A stretch of 64,000 nucleotides of DNA, from NCBI GenBank assembly GCA_003339415.1, contig PDHQ01000032.1, positions 140,036 to 204,035 on the forward strand, given 5' to 3'. The notes beneath the pieces are model-generated. The model ran no database searches and was not told the DNA's origin. It worked only from the letters and a program-made list of their open reading frames with translations. Numbering within the stretch: position 1 is the first letter of the stretch; each line of letters starts with the position of its first letter. Made by a program: the position numbers and the translations under genes. The DNA is from Ophiocordyceps camponoti-saundersi (nom. inval.) (lineage: Eukaryota > Ascomycota > Sordariomycetes > Hypocreales > Ophiocordycipitaceae). Shown piece by piece: positions 11,884-23,257 of the stretch.

Positions 11884-12900
11884 AGTAGAGACGGCGTGGG
11901 GGAAAGCTCCGTTCCTGAATTGTTAGGGGAAAGGGTTTGGGATCTATACCTTTACGGATAGTGGGATAGTAGGCTGATGCAGATGGGAAGACTGTGAGGC
12001 GTCTAACTCGATGGATTCATGCATGTATATGTATGGTGACGGCCCCGTCGGAAAGGCTTCCGGGGGCGTGACAAGGGGTCGGCTGGGAAGGGGTTCCTTT
12101 TTTTTGAGAAGGAGGGTTTTTTTTCTTTCTTTTTGTCACGGCGAGAGCATGTGTTTGAGTGTTTGGTAGTTGAATACGGAGTATCCGTACGGTTACGGAG
12201 GATGGATATGGTCATGGATAGAGTGTTGGGACATATCGAAGGCAGTAGCTAGAAGTTGATGGGTGGAACTGGATGGATAGGTGTTGTTAGGCAGATACTT
12301 AGATAGATACCTAGTGGGCAAGTAGGCTGGTAGGTAGGTAGCAGTCAAGCTTCCAAGCCTCTGCATTTCGTCCCATGTCGATAGCAGACTAACAGCAGGC
12401 CCTTCTTAATAGTAGGGCGTCGTCCTGTCGCCCAGAGCCAGAGGGATAGAGGGATGCAGCCTACAGGTGCCGACTAGTACGGTTTAGTAGGTACCGGCAG
12501 TGGGCGGCACGTCGCTGTGAGAGCGCATGTGTGACACATCAGATCCAGAGAGAGAGGGAAGAGAAAGGTCGCGCTCTAACTGTGTCTCGCCATTCGATCC
12601 CCTTCTAGATGATAAGGCGCTACCTTTCCCGTGTGCCTCTATACCCCGTGGAGTAGTAGGTAATGTCCTTTGCAGCGCCCCAGTGAATTTTACCTGCCTA
12701 TTTCCTCGCCAACCACTCGCTGTCCAGCAACCGCGCATCGCAACGTGCCTCTTCCTCTCTCATCCTCTCACACACACAAAAGTCGCCACACCTACGCCTC
12801 CCACATCTTCGCCCTGTCTATCGCCCTTGACCCCGACTTCGACTTCTCATCTGTCATCATCGACACTATCTAGGTCTTCCTCTCACCTTTTTTTATCCTT

Positions 12901-12942
<42 letters not shown>

Positions 12943-13646
12943 CCCCCCCCCTTGGCCCCCCCTTTTCCTCTCTTCTCTTCCCCCGCCATTGCCAGCCTTT
13001 GTCTGGGCCTTCCGTGTTCGCCTCGGAGTCTTGTTCGAACGCCTTGGTTGTCGACGATCGTACAACGCTCCTATTCCTCCTCATCATCTTCGACTAAATA
13101 TTCACGCCTTTGTATTCGTCATTTGACTTCTGTTGTCATCGTTCAGCCTAGCGCGCTTTCCTCGCTTCGATACTCGTCTCTCGGCTGATACCGTCACCAA
13201 CTTGACCACGCTTCCATCTCGGCCGCTTCTTTCGACTCAGACCCTCCAACTTACCATTTCTTACCCCCGAACGTTTTACAAGGACTTGTTACTTTCCTCT
13301 CGCCCATTCCGTCATCGTCATCACCATCATCGTGAGCACGATTTGCGCCTCTCGTCGAGCCTGTGTGGGGGAGGGGGGTCCAGCTAGAGAGTCCCGGAAA
13401 GGGGGGGTTCTAAATCGGGAGCCTCACGAACGACGACGACATCTACGCTTCGCGTCAGAGCCAGCACCAAGGCGCTGTGGCTTCTCGATGGGATCGGCAT
13501 CCCTTCGCCACAGCGAGGTTCCCACCCGTCGACGACAGTGAGGCAGCTGCCCTCCCCACCCTGTTACGTCGGCCGTTCCCCCAGTCACACTTGTCGTCGC
13601 CGCCTCTCCTTCTCGTGAGCCTGCCCCTCGATAGCGGCAAAAGGGA
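11884..13646. other. Intergenic region and long leader
   Basis: No supported gene. The stretch includes GTAG runs near 12330-12345, and a (CT)n run flanked by C tracts at 12900-12960. The T/C-rich segment from about 12700 to 13640 looks like a long 5' leader of the 667-residue gene downstream. Confidence 0.5.
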
Positions 13647-14234
13647 ATGGATCCGCGATTCGCCGTCTCTCGGGAGGAACTATATACCTTGCAGATGGAA
13701 CTGAAGCAGGTTCAATACGCGCAGACGAACCATACGGAGCGCATCCTGCGACTCGAGAAACGCCATGCCGACGATGCTGCCATAAAGTCGGTCTGGAACT
13801 CACCTTTTCCCGGCGTCATCGGAGGCACGCCGCAGCATGGTATAGGTCCCCGGAACCCCTCACCCCGATCTTGCTCTGATGATGGCCCACAAGGTCCGCT
13901 CCAGATACCGCAGAGTGACATGTTCGACGACTTGGACGAGCAGGGCGAGCAGCTTCTCGGCTCTCTCCACTTGGGCCCGGCCGAGGAGGAGCCGGTTCGC
14001 CGGGGAGCAGCCTCTCGGGCTAACAGCGTCCGTTTCGACGAGAGTGCCCTGCACGGCTCCAGCTGGGCCGGCCAGGCCAGCCGACAGTCGGGCGACTTTT
14101 GCCCCGTCCGTCCTGGCAGCGGCCTCATGATGGAGCGCTCCCTCTCTCACAAGTCGGACGGCAGGCACAGCTCGGCCGGTCACTCGGTGCACTCGGGCCG
14201 CGCCAGCAGCCTTGGTCTCGATACGAGCTTTGCC

Positions 14235-14267
<33 letters not shown>

Positions 14268-15650
14268 GCCGATGACGATAGCTCGTCCTTCGAAATCTCC
14301 GGCCCACCCGTCTCGCTCTACCTCTTGGGTTCGGTCCCATCCGTCGTCCGCTGCTGGCTGACGACCAACTACGCCCACGACACCCTGCTGTACGCCGACG
14401 TCTGCACTGGCTCCCAGAAGTCGACGGTCGACTACTCGCTACTCAAGGATCTGGACCTGCTAGACGAGGTCGAACGGGATGTTGACGGCGTCTGCCGCGC
14501 CCGTCTGAGCGTCTACCTGGCAGAGGCCGTCGTCACGCAGCAAAACAGTCGCAACGGGTCGCCCGAGGGCTCCGTCCCCTCCATGACTGTCGCCTTTGAG
14601 GTCACGGGGACGGACCAGCCCAGCAGCGATACCAGGGCGATACGCATTTACATCGGAAGCGACGCGCTCCGGGCCTATTCTGCCGACGTTCTCTTCTCGC
14701 AGAACAAGATGGTGCTGTTCGGCAATGAGCGGCATCGTCTGCAGGTGCCATTCGTGCGTCCCGAGGACGACGCCGCCTTCCGGCACATCTGCACGGCCAA
14801 TATGGCCCCCGAGAAGGCCAAGCTCAACGCCAATGCCACGCCCTTTGTTGTCGGCGATCGCACGGCGGCGGCAGCGGCGTCATCGATCTCGGTGGGCGAG
14901 GCGTCGCCTGTAGAGCGTCAGGACGAAGGCGAAAATGGCAGCCGAACGCAGGCCAGACAGCACAAGCCCTCCGAGACCGGCGGAGAGGTCGTGATGTCCG
15001 GTTCCGAGAGCGATAAGGTTGACCAGGACACCAATGGGGTCTCGACCGGCACCGGCGCGACCGGCGCCAAGGACGTCAAGGACGGCGCTAACGGGCCGGA
15101 AGCTTCGCGACGCGAGTCATCGTCATCGTCCGGCATCTGGGGCTCGTGGCGCCAGGGCGGCAGCGGCGACGGGGCTTCCCTCAGCGGCTATCAGCCGGCG
15201 TCGCGTTCGAGCCGGAACATGAAGGTGTTGAGGCCGCACAAGTCGAACAAGACAGGCCCTCCATCTTCGTCATCGTCTTATGAGGCGTTGAAGCAGTCGG
15301 ACGGCCGGAGACGGAGCCAGGCCGGAGACGGTGTCAACGGAAACAGCAGCGGCCGCTGGGACTCGTCGAGGCGAGCGACGATGGAGAATAGCAGGCCGCC
15401 AACGACGGGAAGCAGCAGCAGCCGCGATGGGGGGCGGGGAGGGGCGGCACCGGCACCGGCAGCAGTAGCAGGAGGAGGAGGAGGAGGAGCAGGAGGAGGA
15501 GGAGGAGGAGGAGGAGGAGGAGGAGGAGGGAGCTCTGGGGTTCTGCCGAGATCGGTCAATCCGGTGGGTACGGCATCTGCCTTTTCGTGGATGACGCCGC
15601 CGTCGACGACGAAGACGGCCAGGGCCTCGACAGCGGGAGGAGTGGACTAG
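13647..15650 (+). CDS. Conserved fungal protein with N-terminal coiled coil and possible degenerate retropepsin-like domain
   Basis: Single exon, 667 residues; I do not recognise a named function. The N-terminus (MDPRFAVSREELYTLQMELK, then a heptad-like segment to about residue 50) is probably a coiled coil. A Ser-rich region with RANSVRFDESAL follows, then an Ala run (about 192-206). A folded block spans about 215-385. It has a layout reminiscent of retroviral-type aspartic proteases: ...LLYADVCTGSQKSTVDYSLL near Cys253-Thr254-Gly255 where such enzymes have DTG, and IYIGSDALRAYSADVLF at 334-350 where they have the second conserved Gly-x-Asp-x-Leu motif. The catalytic Asp is not present at the expected place, so an inactive scaffold is likelier than an enzyme. 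The C-terminal 280 residues are disordered, Ser-, Gly- and Pro-rich. Confidence 0.75.
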
Positions 15651-16229
15651 ATGGGTTTCTTCTGTCCCTTGTGCCGCCCTTGAACCCTCTTGCTGCTCTG
15701 CCTTTCCCTATTTGCTTCAGACGACGACGACGGGCTACGATTGTCCCTCACGAGCGGAGGGTGTGTTTTTTTTCCTACCCGTGTGTTTGTTGGACATGAG
15801 CCTCGCGGCCGGAGAGGACGAGTACGTGATGTAGACGGGATTGTGCAAGCGATAGGGCAAGGTAGTGAGTGATTAGCTATAGCTAACGAAGCGAAAAGCG
15901 GCACTGGTACGTGAGAGTGAATGTGAAGGATGAGGTTCCAATTCCACATGACTGGTTGCCTAGTAGGTAGCCTGTAGATATGTTCCCGTCTAATGTCTTT
16001 TATACATGGGATGGAGGTAAGTGTGTAGGTAGGTATGAATAGGTGTATGAATATGTGTCTGCATACATACGTTTGTACATACACCTACACCCAGACAGAC
16101 GCAGGTGAGAGTATGTGATGGTGCGTGTGCGTTGATGCCGGTAGATGCCCCTCCTCCTCCCTCTTTTCGTGTATATATGGTAGGTAGGTAGGTAGGTAGG
16201 TAGGTGGGTAGGTATGTTACAGGACGCCG
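15651..16229. other. Convergent intergenic region with GTAG array
   Basis: Shared 3' region of two converging genes. It carries a long GTAG tetranucleotide run at about 16179-16213 and a shorter one near 16020-16035. No gene seen. Confidence 0.6.
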
Positions 16230-17210
16230 TCACATCTTTGCTGCCGGTGGCAGGTTCCCCAGCACCCTCTTGGTATCGCCGAGGGCGGCCTTGACGACGT
16301 TGAAGAGCTTCTTGAAGTCGGGATGGGCGGCGTCTCCGAGGGACTCGTACATCCAGGACTCGCTGGTGGTGACGACGATGCCGGGTTCGGCCCTCAGGCG
16401 GTCGAGGGCGACGCGGACCTCGGCCGGGTTGCAGCTGCTGACGGCGTCGGCGATGACGTAGGGCACGTGGCCTGCGTCGCGGAGGTCGAGGGCGGTCTGG
16501 GTGATGCAGATGTGGGCCTCTATGCCGACGAGGGCGACGCGCGATCCGGGCTTTAGGGCGGAGGAGACGGCGGGGATCAGCATTGAGAAGCGGGTCTTGT
16601 CCAGGGGCGTGGACGGGAGGAGAGAGGCGATTGAGGGGACTGTTGGGCCTAGCTTTGTGGTTGTTTGGGTGGTTGCGTGGATCGGGATGTGCAGGGAGGT
16701 TGCGTAGGTGAGGAGTTTCTCGGCTGTCGTTACGCTGAGGTTGTTGGAGAGGTTGGTTAGTTTTTCAAGTTTGCTTTATGTGTAGATGGGAGAGGAGATT
16801 CTTTTTATATGGGTAGGCAGGTAGGTAGAAAGCACAGGAGGTGTGAAGAAGCAAGTATAAGACGTACATGCTATCGAACTCGTGGATGGCGTTGCGGAAT
16901 TTCTCCTGCATATCGCAAATGCTAGTTTAAGGGTGCGGCGTGTAACTCGCAGAGAAGGTGGGAAAAAAAGAAAAACAGGGCGAGGCAACTCGAGCAGTTA
17001 GGAAAAAGGGGGGAAACAACATTTGATAGGGGGGGGGATTTGGAAGGATTGCAAAACCCACAACAAGGCAGGATTCTCTATCGGGATTGCACATGTGTAT
17101 ATATATAAACAGTTTAGTTTAGAGAAGGATGAAGGGAAGTGATGGCTTTCCAATGCAATCAGCGGGGCAGACGGACCGAAGCGCATGGCGCTCACGGGCG
17201 AGCTCGCCAT
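16230..17210 (-). CDS. Isochorismatase-family cysteine hydrolase
   Basis: The last two exons are clear: 16868-16921 (ICDMQEKFRNAIHEFDS) and 16230-16734 (VTTAEKLLTYATSLHIPIHA to the stop). The family's catalytic triad positions are visible: Asp in ICDMQEKF and Cys in GIEAHICITQTALDLRDAG. The 5' end is uncertain. A plausible start is the ATG at 17210 (MASSPVSAMRFGP...), but its junction to the ICDMQ exon was not resolved. One option passes through a short exon ending near 16970, encoding ...CLAL, with a weak GTTTTT donor. Members related to YcaC/MAR1 are cytosolic or mitochondrial hydrolases of mostly unknown substrate. Trust 16230-16921; treat the upstream part as provisional. Confidence 0.7.
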
Positions 17211-17546
17211 GGTGTAGCTCCGGACTGGGCTTTGGGCGAGGGGACTGGGTCGGACGATGGAGGCGAGGAGGGGACTGGCGAGGGAGATTCGTGGAGTTGT
17301 CGTCGTCGTCCACGGGCGCATTCTTTGGAGGGGGGGTTTTGGTGGAAGAGAGGATTGGGGGGGGGAAAGCTGTGTTGGAGGAGGCTGAGGCCGTGGCCGA
17401 GGATGAGGGGGAGGGAGTGAAGCTGGTCGGTCGGTGTGAGAGAGGTCGGAGTTATTCCCCCCCCCCGCACACCCCTCCTTCCCCCGCTTCCCCGCGTTGT
17501 TTCTTCCGTCACGTGCTTTTCGGCTTTTCGGCTTTTTGCTCTCGTA

Positions 17547-17785
17547 TCCCTTTGAGTGCGGTAACGCCGTATTCTAAGTACCATAGCAGGGTTTATCGCC
17601 AATCATATATCGCGTAGCTAGTGGTACTTATTTTTGTACGAAGAGAGCTCTACTCGCGAAGTACTAGCTATCAAGCGCTATACAAATCGCGACTAGCATT
17701 TTGCCAGGCGATAGCTATATCTTTAAGCTTAGTTACTTATGTGGATCTCAGTACTTAGAATGCTGCGTTACCGCACTCAAAGGGA
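17547..17785. mobile_element. 239-bp MITE, copy 2, with intact TA target duplication
   Basis: This is the same element as at 3824-4062, in the same orientation and length. It is flanked by TA at 17545-17546 and 17786-17787. By eye I count six differences from copy 1. Five are transitions of CA to TA or TG to TA, and one is a G-to-T change in the right inverted repeat. It inserted just upstream of the isochorismatase-family gene. Confidence 0.88.
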
Positions 17786-17787
17786 TA

Positions 17788-18387
17788 TAATTGGAGAGAG
17801 TGAGAGTCGATGATAGGTAGGTATATTGCCCGTAGCTTATAGGAACGAGGCTCGTGTTCTCGCCGGATGCTGGTGTAAGTCACGGCTCTTTATAAAAAAT
17901 AACAGCTCCCGTCTATCTTAAATTATCAGATTATATGTCTTTTCTATAATAAAGCTTGGAAACTATCTCTTACTTAAAGATGTGATTTCTCTTTAAGAAA
18001 AAGAAAATTCTACTATTATATACAGAGAGAGTTTATCACGTTTCTTTCCTTCTTAAGCCGCAGCAAATGTATTTTTATCCAACGTTCGCCAAGTCTCGTC
18101 GCCCGGGGTTCGACTTAGAGGTTAGGTGAGGGGGAGAAACGAATAAGAAGCAGTCTAGGGTAGTCCCACGCACGCCCCAAGGTGACTAACGACGATAGTC
18201 TTCGTCCCCAATTTTTTTTTTCTTCACTCGCAACGGCCTAAATAGTGAAGCAGCTTGAAGAGCTTTCCTCTCCCACTCATCCTTCCTCATCCTCCTCTCC
18301 AACAACACAGCGCATACGGCGCCCGTCTCCCGCGGCGGCGAAAAAATTGCCAGGAATCTGATTCATTCTGGCATCAGAAACAACAAA
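17788..18387. other. AT-rich island and leader of prohibitin gene
   Basis: From about 17885 to 18075 the base composition turns markedly AT-rich compared with the surrounding GC-rich DNA. Short inverted repeats are visible, for example CTTAAAGA/TCTTTAAG at 17973-17980 and 17990-17997. No gene is visible. It adjoins the MITE and may be a decayed, RIP-mutated relic. The part after 18200 is the probable leader of the next gene. Confidence 0.5.
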
Positions 18388-19496
18388 ATGAACAATTGGC
18401 AGAACGATGCGGCGCAGGCGTTGAATCGTCTGCGTCGAATGCAGATGAACAGCGGCAGAGGAGGAGGCGGCGGACCGAAAGGTGTCGTCGAGGCTATACT
18501 CGGTTCACTCGTCTTGGGTGGCGGTGTCTTGGTTTATAACTCGCTCTTCAACGTTGATGGTGGCCATAGAGCCATCAAGTATCGGAGGTTGGGCGGCGTC
18601 AGCAAGGAGATTTACAGCGAAGGTGAGCATTTACTACGATGAACGAGGAGAAAGAAGAAGCATCGTAAACAGATTCCTCTGACCGCCCGGGTTCCCTGTC
18701 GGGGCAAAACAGGAACGCACATCAACATCCCCTGGTTCGAGACGCCCATCTTGTACGACGTGCGGGCGCGGCCGCGTAACGTGGCCTCCCTCACGGGCAC
18801 AAAGGACCTTCAGATGGTCAACATCACCTGCCGCGTGCTGTCCAGGCCGCAGGTCGAGGCTTTGCCGCAAATCTACCGCACCCTCGGCGCCGACTACGAT
18901 GAGCGGGTTCTGCCGTCTATAGTTAACGAGGTGCTGAAGAGCGTCGTTGCCCAGTTCAATGCCAGTCAGCTTATCACGCAGCGTGAGATGGTGGCCAGAC
19001 TCGTCCGCGAGAACCTCTCACGTCGGGCTGCGCGCTTCAACATTTTGCTCGACGACGTATCCTTGACGGTATGTAATTTTTTCCCCCCCTTCCCACCAAG
19101 CCTTTTTTTTTTCCCTTTGATTTTCGTGAGAGCTGACTGTCGTGTGTGTGTTTGAACCCCTAATAGCATCTCGCCTTCTCGCCAGAGTTCACGGCCGCCG
19201 TCGAGGCCAAGCAGGTTGCGCAGCAAGAGGCCCAGAGGGCGGCCTTTGTCGTTGACAAGGCCCGGCAGGAGAAGCAGGCTATGGTGGTCAAGGCTCAGGG
19301 TGAGGCGCGGTCGGCCGAGCTCATCGGCGAGGCCATCAAGAAGAATCAGGCCTACGCCGAGCTCAAGAAGATTGAGAACGCTCGGCTCATTGCCCAGCAG
19401 CTGCATGATTCCGGTGCCAAGAACAAGTTGCTGCTGGACGCCGAGGGCCTGGGTCTCAATGTCTTTGATTCGTCGTCGTCATCGGGGAAGAATTAA
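18388..19496 (+). CDS. phb2: Prohibitin-2
   Basis: Predicted exons are 18388-18622, 18713-19068 and 19167-19496 (306 residues). A single membrane segment at about residues 33-52 ([20 protein letters not shown]) is followed by the prohibitin/SPFH domain: [57 protein letters not shown], and a long C-terminal coiled coil rich in Gln/Ala/Lys. In the inner mitochondrial membrane Phb1 and Phb2 form ring assemblies that chaperone membrane proteins and regulate m-AAA protease. Length and domain order are normal for the family. A Gly-rich insert (GRGGGGG) precedes the membrane segment. Confidence 0.96.
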
Positions 19497-20075
19497 GGGG
19501 GGGGGGGGGGGGGGAAGGGGAGGCATATTGCTCATGTAAAGGCCACTATCTGAATAGGTAGCTGGCAGATACCTACTATACTACCCCTATCGCCCACCTT
19601 CCTACCTACCTAAGTACTCAACCTCTTCCTTGCTGAGTAGGTAGGTAGGTATGTGCTTATACCAGTGTCGTCAAGTGTCGTCGAAGCCTGTATATGTCGT
19701 TATATATGTTTTTATGCATGTGTCTAAGGACAAGGCGGGAAGACGAAGCTGTATGAGTGGATTTAAGCGCATAAACCACGACACCCGCCACTAGCAGGCG
19801 AGTCTTTTTTTTTTTTTGTCTCGGTAGTTTGCATCTGTAGTGCAGCCGATGCTGAACTGAATAGCAGTTTAGCCTTGGTTGCCATCCACTGCCAGGTGCC
19901 TAGCAGTCCATCTACCGTCTTTTACCTCTAGGAGGTGCCGTCAAGGGCCTAGAGGCTACAGGTAGGTGCTAAGGTAGGTAATTAGTACTTACCGATAGGT
20001 CATTAGCAAAGCTCAAATCCCCCCCCTTACCTAAGCGCATTTCCATCAATTAATTGCTCTTTCCCTTCTTCCCCT

Positions 20076-20106
<31 letters not shown>

Positions 20107-20423
20107 CCTCCCCCTCCCCCCCCCCCCCCCCCCCTCCCTACCACCCTCTCTACAACATTCCCCCCCCCCCCCCCCCCCCCCCCCCCTTTTTGAGCCTTCG
20201 CGAACGAGAAAGCAGCGGATTTTCTCTCGAAGCTTTCCAGTGAGAACGCGGGAAAGGAAAGGTCCGTTGAAGAAAGACGGGAAAGGAAGAATCTAGAGAA
20301 GAGTGATTCTTTCCCCCTTCTTTACTGCGGAGTCTCGGGCTTTTCGGAAGCGAAATTAGGACAAAGGACGCGAGAGGCGGATTCGTGCTTCTTTTTCTTT
20401 TCTTGTTTTTCTCGTTGCCTGGC
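19497..20423. other. Intergenic region with poly-G and poly-C runs
   Basis: Contains a G run just after the prohibitin stop (19498-19514), GTAG/CCTA repeats (19600-19650) and three poly-C tracts at 20076-20186. These are likely error-prone in assembly. No gene found. Confidence 0.6.
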
Positions 20424-20982
20424 ATGTTGATCAAGTACGTTTTCCCCCTCCCGAAACAGCTGACGCTCGCTTTTTCTTGTCGACTCTCCCAATGTCTTTC
20501 CTATTCCTTTCCGTTTGTTTGATGGTGCGTTCGAGAACTTTTGGCTGACGAGGTTTCGATGTGAACAGAGTGCGGACGTTGACGGGGAAGGAGATTGAAC
20601 TCGACATTGAGATGGGCTACAAGGTATGTTGAATCCTCTCTCTCTCTTTCCCCCCATCTACATCTTTCCTCGGGTATCAAGCTTCTCTTCTCTAACTGGA
20701 TTGCCCGTCGGAATGCAGGTTGCGCAAATCAAGGAAAAGGTCGAGGAGAAGGAGGGCATTCCTCCCGTGCAGCAACGCCTCATCCACGGCGGGAAGCAAA
20801 TGTACGCACCCACACCCATAACGCCCTCACTCCCTCCCCAGTACCCCTTCGATCTGCATACACCTTTTTCTAACACCTTTCGCAGGACTGATGACAAGAC
20901 CGCCGGCGAGTATAACCTCAGCGCGGGGGATACGCTGCATCTAGTCCTCGCCCTTAGGGGGGGCCGGTTCGCCATCTGCTGA
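20424..20982 (+). CDS. rub1: NEDD8/Rub1 ubiquitin-like modifier
   Basis: Predicted exons are 20424-20434, 20569-20623, 20719-20801 and 20886-20982 (81 residues). [18 protein letters not shown] is the diagnostic NEDD8 start, and [20 protein letters not shown] is also characteristic. The fold ends with [10 protein letters not shown] at residue 76, followed by a five-residue tail RFAIC that a processing protease must remove. The Ala preceding RGG (ALRGG rather than ubiquitin's RLRGG) is the feature by which E1 enzymes separate NEDD8 from ubiquitin. NEDD8 is conjugated to cullins and activates SCF-type ubiquitin ligases. The first coding exon is only 11 nt, and all four exons join in frame. Confidence 0.95.
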
Positions 20983-21790
20983 GAGGCCTCGATTTACGAT
21001 TCCATCATATCCGCATTTATCCCCCCTCCCCCCTCTCCGCCTTTTTGTTCCCCCTTCTCCGGCTTTCCTTCGGACGGACGGCCAAATGCTCTGCTAATGA
21101 CGATTGTGCTGGTGGATGGGGGAAACGAGGGGACAGAGATGGGGGGGAAAAGCTGAGAGCTGAGAGGAACCGACGATATGAGCATTGTCTTGACGCAAAA
21201 GTATGACCGTATGAGGCCAGATACCAGCATAGCATCGCACCTACGCAAAAGAGAAACATGAAAGCCTGCACGTTTTCGTACCTGCAATCTTGTGATGTCT
21301 GGTGACTGTGGCAGGGTTATGCGATGACTGTCACAGAGCGAGCAACACAGGGCGAGTGGCACCAAACAATTGCGAATTGTCTGCGCCTGCCTAGATAAGT
21401 ACAGAGTCGATGCTGTCTGTCTCATAGGATCATGTCCAACCGGATCCATAGATGAGACCCCCCTTCGCTATCAAAAAAAAAACAACACCCATCATCGCTG
21501 TATTTCCCCCCCAAAATTTCCAGGATGGGCTTTTTCCATAGTCATACCCCATCAGCCAACCGCAATCTCCTCGAGTCTATTGTCGAAAAAGCCTGGGGTT
21601 TAATGTTTTTTTTCCAAAAAAAAATGGACAAAGTAAAAGTTTATGCAATTCCCCCTTTTTTTTCTCCAGACACCGTGCAAAAGAAGTGGATGACGATTTT
21701 CCTCATCCAGTTTGAGGATGAAATGTAAAAAAAAAACAAGACGAGAGGATTGAAATATAAAAACAAGACGATAAAAAAAGGCTCCCTTCT
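20983..21790. other. Convergent intergenic region
   Basis: Shared 3' region between the NEDD8 gene and the elongin A gene on the other strand. It contains A and T homopolymers near 21470 and 21620-21780 that may include poly-adenylation signals of both genes. No gene seen. Confidence 0.5.
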
Positions 21791-23098
21791 TCACATGGCT
21801 CTCTTCTTGCGCCTCATAAAGATGTCGACGGCCTTGCGCTTTCGGGGGAGGGGCGCGTGGGCGGTGGGGGGTGAGATGGAGGCCGTGACTTCTTCCGACG
21901 TCGGGGGGCTTCCGGACCCTTCCTTTGCTGTTTTGGAGGAGGGCAGGACGTGGTGGCCTTCGACCTTGGCCTCCGCTTCTTCTGCCTTCGTCGTCGGTTC
22001 CGGGCTGGTCTGTTGCTCTGTCGATGACGATGCTGTTGCTCGTGGTCGGTGGTTGTTGTTGTTGGAGGTGGTGTTGGTCGAGGTGGTGGCCCTTTGACCG
22101 AATTTGTTGGCCAGGGTTGCCGAGCCTCGTCCGGAGACGGCCTTTGCGGTGTTTGTGTCGTCCTGTCTCTGTGTTGTCTGTTTCGTTGTCGGCACCGGTT
22201 TGGAGGCTCGTATGATGCCGGGCTTCTTCTTCATCTGCGGCGCCTTGTCTGATGATGCGGAGGGCCGGCCGGGCGAGGTGGAGGTGGCGGTAGGCCTCTT
22301 GGCCGCTTCGCCAAATACGTCGCTTTCCTCCCTGTCGTTGTCGTAGTCATCATCTTCGGGCTCGGAGTCGGAGATGAAGGTTGCTCGCTGCTCGTACTGC
22401 TCGACGACGGGCTCCTGAGCTACGATTTTGTATTGAGGCTGGGCTGCTCTCTGATACTCGCCGATCATGGCGGCCGGTGCCTTCTTCAGCTCGGACGCTC
22501 CGGTACCGGCGCGGACAGACCGCGAAAGGCTGCCGTGGATGGTGGCAATCTCCTTGACTTCGCGGCGAACCTTGCGCATGATGCTGGCGCCGGTGTTTGT
22601 CTTGGTCCGGCTGCCGAGGTTAAAGGTGAGGGCGCTCGTGGTGTGGTCACGAGGGCCAAAGGTTCGTTTCGGTCCTACGCGACCGGCCCGTGGCAGAAAC
22701 TTGCGCTCGACAATCTTGCTCGTATTCTTCTCCTTGTCCTCCCTGAGGCCGGCAAGGGCAGACTTTAAGCGGCTCTCGCTCTCCTCAAGGGCCGCATCGT
22801 GTTCCTTCTTGTACTTTTCCCAGACGCGGTACCATTTGTCAGGCGTCGGAGGTTTGTAGGCGTTGTTCTTGAACTCCATGGGGAAGTCTTTCTCTATAAT
22901 CTTGATCCAAATCTCGCCAGTCTCGCCTTGTAGTTGAGGCGAGTTGACTTCCAGCTGACGTAGCTGATAGGCATTGTCGACCTTGAGAAGGATGTGACGA
23001 ATTGAGTGATAGGGAAGATAGTCGCCGATGCTTTCGAGGCCTTTGATGTTCTTGATGCAAGCCATGGCTGCGAGTTCCATCAAAGATTTGACGGGCAT
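21791..23098 (-). CDS. Elongin A (RNA polymerase II transcription factor SIII subunit A)
   Basis: Single exon, 435 residues from MPVKSLMELAAMACIKNI. The N-terminal ~70 residues hold the BC-box/F-box-like module (SLMELAAMACIKNIKGLESIG, then LPYHSIRHIL). The Elongin_A domain continues to about residue 120 (WIKIIEKDFPMEF, WYRVWEKYKKEHD). Elongin A stimulates elongation by Pol II and, with elongin B/C and Cul3/Cul5-type partners, ubiquitylates stalled polymerase; the yeast homologue is Ela1. The rest is disordered, Ser/Thr/Pro- and Lys/Arg-rich, ending with the basic stretch KRKAVDIFMRRKKR, a likely nuclear localisation signal. An in-frame upstream ATG at 23170 would add 24 non-conserved Pro-rich residues, so the later one is preferred. 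Confidence 0.9.
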   Translation of the reverse strand: MPVKSLMELAAMACIKNIKGLESIGDYLPYHSIRHILLKVDNAYQLRQLEVNSPQLQGETGEIWIKIIEKDFPMEFKNNAYKPPTPDKWYRVWEKYKKEHDAALEESESRLKSALAGLREDKEKNTSKIVERKFLPRAGRVGPKRTFGPRDHTTSALTFNLGSRTKTNTGASIMRKVRREVKEIATIHGSLSRSVRAGTGASELKKAPAAMIGEYQRAAQPQYKIVAQEPVVEQYEQRATFISDSEPEDDDYDNDREESDVFGEAAKRPTATSTSPGRPSASSDKAPQMKKKPGIIRASKPVPTTKQTTQRQDDTNTAKAVSGRGSATLANKFGQRATTSTNTTSNNNNHRPRATASSSTEQQTSPEPTTKAEEAEAKVEGHHVLPSSKTAKEGSGSPPTSEEVTASISPPTAHAPLPRKRKAVDIFMRRKKRAM

Positions 23099-23257
23099 GA
23101 TGGGCGATAGGGAGAGGGGGGGAGGGGGGAAAGGGGGCTTTATAGGCCAGGACGAGCAACGTAAACGCAAAGCAGTGATTCGATAGACTTTGGAGCAACA
23201 GGTGTGAGTAACACTATTATGTGTGAATCAATGCAAGGCCATAGGGCAGTGAATGCG

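Noticed and set aside
12527..13126. 199-residue open frame rich in Ser, Leu and Pro
   Set aside because: Translation of the pyrimidine-rich leader of the next gene; no conserved features.
18095..18130. GGTTCGACTTAG-like sequence considered as a tRNA T-arm
   Set aside because: Flanking bases do not pair into a T stem, and no acceptor or anticodon arm was found at the right spacing.
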